A DNA stretch of 64,000 nucleotides from Notolepis coatsorum (Eukaryota > Chordata > Actinopteri > Aulopiformes > Paralepididae), in contig OZ020589.1 of NCBI GenBank assembly GCA_963971535.1, positions 81,723,184 to 81,787,183 of the forward strand, in the 5' to 3' direction. Under the pieces are notes generated by a model. It was not told the DNA's origin. It saw nothing but the letters and a program-made list of their open reading frames with translations, and ran no database searches. The position numbers and the translations under genes are program-made. Positions 57,241 to 64,000 of the stretch are shown here, piece after piece (position 1 is the first letter of the stretch; the number at the start of each line of letters is the position of its first letter).

Positions 57241-58158
57241 GTCTGGGTGGGGGAACTTGCTTGTCTCTGTTAGGGAACTGTGTCCCTTCCATCCGATGGC
57301 GCTGTGCCATTCTCTCGGACAGTCGTTGAGCTTCGGCCTTTACCCTGAGCCAGTCGGCGAGGTCTTGAAGGTTGTACGGGTTTAGGCTAGTCGTGTTGAG
57401 GCGACCTCGAACCAGTAGATGCTCCACAAAGCCGTCCCTTAATTGCTCAGGGAGCTTACACAGAAGCCGATCCACATGGCCGTTGACATGACTTCCATCC
57501 CGTTAGGTCCTTCCAGCGACGTCAGCATTCCCACTAGCAAGTCGATGCTAAGGGCGAGCTCTGGAATGCTTTGGTATCTCCTGCTTTGAGATCAGGAGCA
57601 TTCAGTATTGCTGCAATCTCGCTTTGTGCAAGTTGATGCGGCTGTCCATATTGCCGCTGCATGGCCTGCATGGCGGCGGTGTAGGGTTGCGCATAATGCC
57701 TGCAGGACTGGGCTATTAGCTTAGCCTCATCTAGAACCAGCTGCTCCATAAGTACACGGTACTTGTAGTGCTCAGAAAGTTCAGTGTGGGCATCGAGTAG
57801 GTGGTCCAGCGCCATCTTAAGGTCAGTGAATTCTCTCTCGCTGTCATGGACCAGGATAGGCAGTTTAGGTACAGGGACTGGCTGCCTGGGAGGCTGGAGA
57901 GCGTATGAATCCTGTAGTGATGTATACTGGGGCTGACGGACATACTGGACCGGTGGAACTGGTACAGAATAATAGGGTGCTGGACCAGGTGTTGGATGCA
58001 CCAGCTGATAGGCTGGCTGAGTCGATGGAGCAGGCTGAGGCTGAATCACTGGTTGTGGATGGTGGCTCAGTTGGTGCGGCAGCGATTGATGCACTTGCTG
58101 AGCAGGGATGACTTGTGGAGGCTGATATGGTGGTTGTTGATGGTGGCTCAGCTGGTGC

Positions 58159-58419
58159 AAAAAAGGGAGGTAGGGACCGCACTCGGAATATCGTTGTTTT
58201 TTATTTTACAAGTTGTTTAAAGGGCACAAAACGTTTTCAGCTATCCGGCCTTCATCAGTGTGCCGGATGGCTGAAAATGTTTTGTGCCCTTTAAACAACT
58301 TATTAATTAATAAAAAACAACGATATTCCGAGTGCGGTCCCTACCTCCCTTTTTTGCATAATTAATGTTGGACTATGCACCTGTCTGAGCGCAGTGGTTA
58401 CCCCCTTTTTCTACCATAA
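58159..58419. mobile_element. Penelope-like terminus, inverted dimer, inside old gag
   Basis: A 261-bp insertion with a 15-bp duplication TGGCTCAGCTGGTGC (58144-58158 and 58420-58434). 58159-58357 is an inverted repeat of two ~95-bp arms (gggaggtagggaccgcactc). The centre holds CTGATGAAGGCCGGATAGC on the minus strand, the kind of sequence found in Penelope-like element terminal repeats. No coding sequence remains. Confidence 0.6.
58222..58264 (-). ncRNA. hammerhead-ribozyme-like core
   Basis: On the minus strand GGCACA, CTGATGA, a short variable hairpin, GAAA, ACGTTT, TGTGCC. CTGATGA and GAAA are the conserved hammerhead strands. GGCACA/TGTGCC would form the outer stem and ACGT the minimal stem III typical of Penelope-like hammerheads. 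Stem II is weak. Confidence 0.45.
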
Positions 58420-59209
58420 TGGCTCAGCTGGTGCGGCAGCGCTTGATACACTTGCTGAGCAGTGATGATTGGTGGAGGCTGATATGGTGGTTGTGGATAG
58501 TGGCTCAGTTGGTGCAACAGTGATTGATGCACTTGCTGAGCAGGGATGACTTGTGGAGTCTGATATGCCCTCGCTGCTGAGACAGTGGTTGTGTATGGGG
58601 AAGGCGCCACTGTCCAGGAGGGTAGTTGTTGGGTAGACTGCTGAGGTGCACCTGCTGTATGTTGGCCCACTGGCTGGAGAGCAGCTGCAGTGGGTAACCG
58701 TCGTGCAGGGTAGAGCGCGGTTGCAGTCTGGAGTTGATAGTTAGGCTGTGCAGGCGTAGCTGTGGTATATTGATACGCTTGATATGCAGATCTCATTGGC
58801 GTAAACTCATACCGGGTCTGTGCGGCCGCTGGTGTGCTGCCATGCCTGCTCTCCACAGTCGATGACAAAGGCTGGTTTGACTGGTAGGTAGGCTGGTAGG
58901 TAGGCTGGTATAGGTCCCATTGTCTCGCCTTATCGACTGCTCCTGGTAGTGAGAGGCAGGGAGGGGGCCCGGGCGCAGTGTGGAGCTGGTCATCTGTAGT
59001 TGCAAACTCGGTCTGCAGGCAGAGGCAGCTGCTGTGCACTGGCACCTTCGCTGTCGTCTTGTAGAGGCGCAGTATTAGGCATGATGGACGGTGGGAAGCT
59101 ATAGCCTTGCAGGTGTGCTGGAAGCTGTCGCAGCCTTCCTCCTCCTTGTCTTCCATTTTCATCTGCTGCTGTTCTCTGTGTGTCCATGGCGCCGTCGTGG
59201 GTGAAGTTC

Positions 59210-59226
59210 TCCGGCTCGAAGGACCA
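59210..59226 (-). promoter_or_regulatory. old BEL/Pao primer-binding site (tRNA-Tyr)
   Basis: On the minus strand TGGTCCTTCGAGCCGGA, identical over 17 nt to the site of the young element. Confidence 0.88.
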
Positions 59227-59228
59227 AT

Positions 59229-59744
59229 ATTGAAGATATATTTGTTTGCAATGTTTGCTGGAGCCACTTCATCCAGACGGCACACCCCGGTCAGAGAGCG
59301 GACACAGACACAGAGAACAGTCCTTTGTAGTTTAATGTTGGTATCAAAGGATCAAAGGATGATAGGGTTTCTTCAGTACAGGTGATTTCCATCCACAAGG
59401 ATGAGAATGATATTGGGTGAATCTAGCCAATTATTGAGTGAGTGGTTTTCATCCAGTTTGTAAGGCTGGATGAACAGTGAGGAATTGAGTGAGTGATTTC
59501 CATCCAGGTTGTAAGGCTGGATGGAGTAGTGAGATGTTGAGTGAGTGAGAGAGTGGTATTTTCTTCACGAACACACTCTCATGTGATAGCAGACAGCAGT
59601 GGAAACAACATGTGGCGGCAAGATGGCCCCCTGGGCTGTCCAGAGAGATGCCCGACTATAAATAATAGGAACCCCGGGCCATCAAAGAAGTGCCTGAATG
59701 GAAATAACAATACACAGCATAACAAATTGTGGGGAATTTAAACA
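59229..59744 (-). repeat. old BEL/Pao 5' LTR
   Basis: Extends from the primer-binding site to TGTTTAAATTCCCCAC at 59744 on the minus strand. Contains a ~65-bp direct duplication (about 59385-59525, 'gagtgatttccatccagg'). 59641-59744 matches 46853-46949. Confidence 0.75.
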
Positions 59745-60517
59745 GTATGCATGTTTTTATATTGCTTCTAATATAGTTATTGTCTCTCTTACACAAGCCT
59801 TCAGTTAGGTGACCTTGTTGCTGCCTGTACTTCCTGTCTTGATCCGTTATATTTGTATCTTATTAATTTGACAGACTTTGACAGCGAGAGGCTGTGAAAC
59901 AGAACAAGACAAAAAGAGACATGTTTACTATACAACTGTAATTTCAGATACAATTTCTTCACAATTTAGCATAATTGTTGTTCTTTTAACACTTTGAGTG
60001 CCAACGACGAGGACTCTTGTTGTTCGCCACCATGCGTTGAGTGCCAACGACGAGAAATCTCGTTATTTAATCGTTATTGCTTTTATTAGCGATATCCATT
60101 CATTTTTCATCAATCTAGCCTCACGTTATCATTGGGACTGGCTCTGACCTCGAAAAGGGAAAATACCGCCTCCTATCGTCTCCCGGATGGTAATGCACCC
60201 ATTGGATTGGACTCAATGGAAATGCATGGGGGGTAAAAAAAAACCTGGATTCCACATTTTACTTCTCAGGCATGTAACCTGAGACAATTGCATTCATTGT
60301 GGACCCTCAGAGCAGCGTGGAATATGTGTTTCGAGGTTGGATTGTTCGATCAATAAACGCAATCGATATTTGGAATGGCGATCAGGAATTGGAATAATCT
60401 TTTTGCAGAACATCTGATGTGAGGAGGTAAGGAATCTATTTTACCAGTCTTGGGGTAATCAGATGTTTTTTTTTCACATTTTCCACAACGTGTCCCCTAT
60501 GTGTGTATGTGTGTATA
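59745..60517. other. no recognisable gene; short duplication near 60000
   Basis: 'gagtgccaacgacgag' occurs twice, at 59996 and 60039. Otherwise unannotated. Confidence 0.45.
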
Positions 60518-61135
60518 TTGATTGATTGATTGAAAACTTTATTAACAGATTGCAGAATGGGTACAGTACAGTACAGCTCAATACATACAATTGTTAAGGG
60601 GATACAGACCAGAGAATGACTTTCGTCTTGTTTACATCAGGGTCCCCCATTTTCAATTCATCGTAACATATATGACATACATGACATACAGATAGACAGT
60701 ACTGCTACATCTATACATTTATGACATACCAGATTTGTAAATACAGTACTGTTTGTGATACGAAAAGAGTCCAGAAAAAAGAGTATATACATTTGACGTA
60801 GAAACTGTACATTGGAGGAGGTTGGGTAGGTGGAGGGGGTGGGGGGGACTGTACATTGGAGGTGGTTGGGTGGGTGGGAGGGTGGGTTGGGTAGGAGTGG
60901 GGGGGGGGAGGTTGGGTAGGAGGGGTGGGGGGTACACTGTACAACTGTACAAGCAAAACTGTACATTGGAATATTGACAAGACAATACTTGGTAATTTAC
61001 TGTACATTGGAGGGGGTTGTGTTAGGACATTTACAGGGGCCAGTTTCGAATTGCAGTCTCCCGTAGGTGTTTTTTGAGAGTGTTTTTGAAAGTAGGTAGT
61101 GATTCACATTCCTTTACAGCTTCGGGTAGGGTGTT

Positions 61136-62330
61136 CTACATTGATGTGGCATAATTGCGAAACGTGTTTAGTCCCTTGTTTGAGCCGAATCTGAGTTTAA
61201 CATGATTTGTGGAGCTCCCTCTGGTGTTGTGATCGTGGGATTCACTGACCTTTGGGAAGTATTTTGACATGTACATGGGTACCTTGGTCGTGTAGTGTAT
61301 CTTGTAGACCAGGCCCATTGCAAGTTGCTGTACTCTGTTGTCTACTCTAAGCCATCCTAGGTTGTCAAAGTGGGCAGGGGTGAGGTGGGTTCTAGGAGTA
61401 AGGTCAAGCAGTAGTCTGACCAGTTTGTTTTGAGATGTTTGTAATTTTGTTTTTAGCGCCTTTGAGGTGCTTTGGTACCATGAGGTGCAAGCATAGTCAT
61501 AGTACCCTTGAATGAGTGCTCCTGCCAGAGTCTTCAGGGTATTCTTGTTTACCAGTGAGGAGATCTGGTACAAGAATCGAGTTTGTTGGTTGACTTTTTT
61601 TATTACATTGGATGCCATTTTGTCACAAGAAAGATTTGCCTCTAGGATGGAACCCAGGTAGGTAATATCTTCTTTCCTTGTGACAATATTGTCACCCACT
61701 GTAACTAAGAAGCCGTCGGTCTTGCTGAGTTTGTTATTTGAACCGAAGAGAATGGACTCTGTTTTGCCCATGTGTAATGATAGTTTGTTATCAGCGAGCC
61801 ATATGCAGATTTTGCCTAGTTCTGAGCTGAGGGTTTTTTCAACCTGTAACTTGTTCTTGTCAGAGACCAGCAGGGCTGAGTCGTCCGCAAACAGGAACAA
61901 GTTGCAGTCACAAGCTGACAACATGTAATTTGCATAAATTAGGAACAGTAGCAGACCTAGTATGCTTCCTTGTGGAATACCACAGCTTACTGTGAGGGGG
62001 GGGGGTAGGGTACTGTTTACCTCCACCATCTGCTCTCTCCCCTCCAGGTAGGATTGTATCCAGCTCACTGATAGACTATCAAAACCAATTGCTTTTAGCT
62101 TGTCAATCAGAATGGTGTGATTAACAGTGTCGAAGGCCTTTTGTAGGTCCAGCATGACCATGCCGCAGTATTTGCCCGCGTCCACCTCTTGTTTGATGTG
62201 GTCGTTTAAATAGAGAAGGCATGTGTCAGTGGAGTGGGATGTTCCTGAAGCCAGATTGGAATTCGTAGATTAGATTTTTTTCCGCAAGGTATTTTTCGAC
62301 CTGTTCGTATAAAAAATGTTCCATGACTTT
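61136..62330 (-). pseudogene. LINE-D reverse transcriptase
   Basis: Frame 61136-62185: MLDLQKAFDTVNHTIL (first Asp), CGIPQGSILGLLLFLIY, LFLFADDSALLV (catalytic pair), WLADNKLSLHMGKTESILF, ITYLGSILEANLSCD, and a C-terminal region with HNTRGSSTNHVKLRFGS. A frameshift at about 62185-62240 separates it from the earlier RT motifs, which are disrupted up to 62624. Confidence 0.88.
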
Positions 62331-62623
62331 CGAGATGGAGGTAAGGATAGAAACAGGGCGGTAGTTGCCTGGGTCTAATTTACTGCCTTTTTTGTGCAGG
62401 GGTGTTACTCTCGCAATTTTGAAGTCCTTGGGGACGTGTCCCTGTTTTATGGAGAGGTTTATTATGTGTGTGATGACTGGGGTGATGGCGGCTGCTTAGT
62501 CTCTGAGGAATTTGGAGGGGATGTTGTCATGGCCAGTGGCCTTGTTATGTTGGAGGGCGCTCAGTTTTTTGAGTACCTCATCTGTTGTTACCATTTCCAG
62601 TTTGAAGTCGTCTTTGTGGACCC

Positions 62624-64000
62624 CTATAGGTTCTTGTAGTATGCTACTATGTGTTCTACCCCATAATGCCCTGAGTGGGAGGGTAGTTTGTTTACCAGTG
62701 TTGTGGCTATGTTTGTGAAGAAACTGTTTAAGTAATTGGCTACATCCAGCTTGTCTGTGATGAGCGTGTTGTCTGCCTTTATGTTTATGTTTGAGAATCT
62801 GGTTTTAAGTTTTTTACTGCAGCCTAGTTGGTTATTGAGTAATTTCCAAAGTTCACATGGTTTGTTTTTGTTTTCCTCGGTTTTGTCATTGATGAAATTT
62901 TTTTTTGCTGTTTTGATCATGGAGTTTACGTCATTTCTTAGTCTGTTTCTTTCCAGTTTGAGTTCAGTCACGTGGGCTTGGAGTTCACTGCTCGTGCCTA
63001 TGGTAAGCCTTGACTGACTTTTACGAAACTCAGAGAATTTTTTGTCTTTGGTTTTCATAGCGGTCAGTATTTCAGTGTGCATCCACGGCTCAGCGCGATT
63101 TTTTACCCTGGTGGTTCTTTGGGGGGCCATGTTGTTTAGTATCTGTGAAAATTTGGTTTTGAAACCAAGCCATGTTTCTTCAACCAGTGTACCATTGAGC
63201 TCATCTGACCAGTCCAGACTCTCCAGTTCAAGGTTAAAGGCCTCGCTAGAGTAGGTTTTGAGGTCTCTAGATGTGACTGTTTTGTGACAGCCAGCCTTTT
63301 GTTTTAGCTTTTTGCGGGTACAGAATATCATATAATGATCACTTAACCTGCATGCTATAACCCCTTTATTGGAGATCTTGGACTTGTCAGAAGTCAGGAT
63401 GAGGTCAATGGTAGTCTGAGTTGACTCACATACACATGTGGGTTGGGTGATTAGCTGGCTGAGGCCGTGCAGATCACAAAACCTATTGTAGGATTTGAAG
63501 ACGGGTGCATCTTTTTGTTGCATATCCGTGTTCCAATCCCCAATACGAATCTTTTCTGCATCCTCAGCTCCAGCTAAGCACGCATTCCAACACATCATAA
63601 AAGCCATTTTGGTCTGGCGGTCTGTAAATTGTGCCGACTAGAACAGATTTAGCCCTTCCAAATAGAATTTCTACAAAAACAGTTTCAATAGCCTCATGAT
63701 CTAGGTCCGTACGGTTAATGAATTTGGTGTCTATATGAATGTACATACAGACACCTCCTCCATGCCTGTTCCTGTCATTACGGACTATAGAATAGTTCTC
63801 CAATTCAATTTCCGGGTCTGTTATTGATGAATCCAGTTTAGTTTCAGAGAAACATAGAATGTTTACCTTACCGCTAATGAAATGTTGCCTTATTTCTGCC
63901 AGTTTGTGTCTAAGGCTGTTTACATTAAGATGGAAAATATGAAGTCCGTTTTTATTTGCTGTGTTGTCTATATCCTTGAGAAAAAGGTAGGGTTCTTCTT
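62624..64000 (-). pseudogene. LINE-D endonuclease, partial
   Basis: From the window edge leftward: LNVNSLRHKLAEIR, CFSETKLDSSITD (catalytic Glu), HGGGVCMYIH, GTIYRPPDQ, then after a frameshift near 63590 IGDWNTDM, LITQPTC, IDLILTSDKS and RLSDHYMIF (catalytic His). A Lys-rich linker follows (KLERNRLRNDVNSMIKTAKKNF). The N-terminus is outside the window. Confidence 0.88.

Larger units (their letters stand above)
57246..59190 (-). pseudogene. old BEL/Pao gag
   Basis: The ATG at 59190 (MDTQRTAADENG) follows the primer-binding site. Frames at 58990-59187, 58398-59285, 57534-58160 and 57246-57475 together give a Gln/Pro/His-rich N-terminal part with repeats of a unit like QVIPAQQVHQSLPHQLSH. A capsid-like part follows (HDSEREFTDLKMALDHLL, YKYRVLMEQL, AIAQ-like helices) and LCKLPEQLRDGF at the end. 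Several frameshifts and a retroposon at 58159-58419 break it. Confidence 0.8.
46853..59744 (-). mobile_element. old BEL/Pao element, split by a young BEL/Pao
   Basis: On the minus strand: 5' LTR about 59229-59744, primer-binding site 59210-59226, gag (57246-59190), pol fragments (46990-48048), polypurine tract at 46950-46963 (ATTCTGGGGGCGGC) and the remains of the 3' LTR (46853-46949). The LTR block 'cagagagatgcccgactata' occurs at both ends. RT, RNase H and most of integrase are deleted. The young provirus lies between gag and pol. Confidence 0.85.
60518..64000 (-). mobile_element. LINE-D (Rex/CR1-like), runs off the right edge
   Basis: The 3' end has an AATAAAG signal and a (TCAA)n tail at 60518-60535 (minus strand). 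The 3' UTR includes a G-rich (plus strand) minisatellite at 60815-60945. RT is at 61136-62330 and the endonuclease from 62624 to beyond 64000. 3' fragments of this family occur at 3538, 4611 and 45885. Confidence 0.9.

Overview
This is eukaryotic DNA from a ray-finned fish, most likely a teleost. The evidence is the mixture of mobile elements: BEL/Pao and chromodomain Gypsy retrotransposons, L2, L1, RTE-like and Rex/CR1-like LINEs, tRNA-headed SINEs, hAT, Tc1/mariner and MULE-like DNA elements, and a Penelope-like fragment. I found no host protein-coding gene that I can defend. Nearly every long open frame belongs to a transposable element. LINE letters (LINE-A to LINE-H) are labels used only in this annotation.

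Layout. 0-5 kb: a SINE holding a hAT element that itself holds a smaller hAT MITE, then a CpG-rich promoter-like block with a CTCF-like motif, then LINE 3' ends. 5-10 kb: an RTE-like LINE tail, a miniature LTR element (TRIM-1), a SINE and a tandem-repeat-rich interspersed element. 10.9-14.7 kb: a minus-strand LINE (LINE-A) cut by a second TRIM. 14.7-19.6 kb: a Tol2-like remnant, LINE tails and a solo LTR. 19.6-23.7 kb: a 5'-truncated L1 cut by a non-autonomous LTR retrotransposon. 24-29.6 kb: SINE, LINE-H and LINE-C, the last cut by an LTR palindrome, a 1.06-kb retroposon and a MULE-like MITE. 29.6-42.9 kb: a minus-strand chromodomain Gypsy element cut by a SINE and by an L2, the L2 in turn cut by an intact LINE-B with one 991-codon frame. 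43-46.6 kb: AT-rich DNA, a long (TAA)n tract, a mariner MITE and a SINE with nested insertions. 46.9-59.7 kb: an old minus-strand BEL/Pao element cut by a young, nearly intact plus-strand BEL/Pao provirus. 60.5-64 kb: a minus-strand LINE (LINE-D) running off the window.

Because many insertions carry exact target-site duplications, and removing one copy makes the host element collinear, the order of events can be read directly. The most unusual signals are: (1) two TRIMs whose LTRs contain tRNA-like A and B boxes at tRNA spacing; (2) two different LTR elements in which 11 nt just after the LTR are complementary to 11 nt lying 30-31 nt downstream of a TATA-like box inside the LTR, the arrangement known for self-priming Tf1/sushi elements; (3) a 765-bp palindrome of two inverted LTRs flanked by one target-site duplication; (4) an inverted Penelope-like terminus with a hammerhead-like core.
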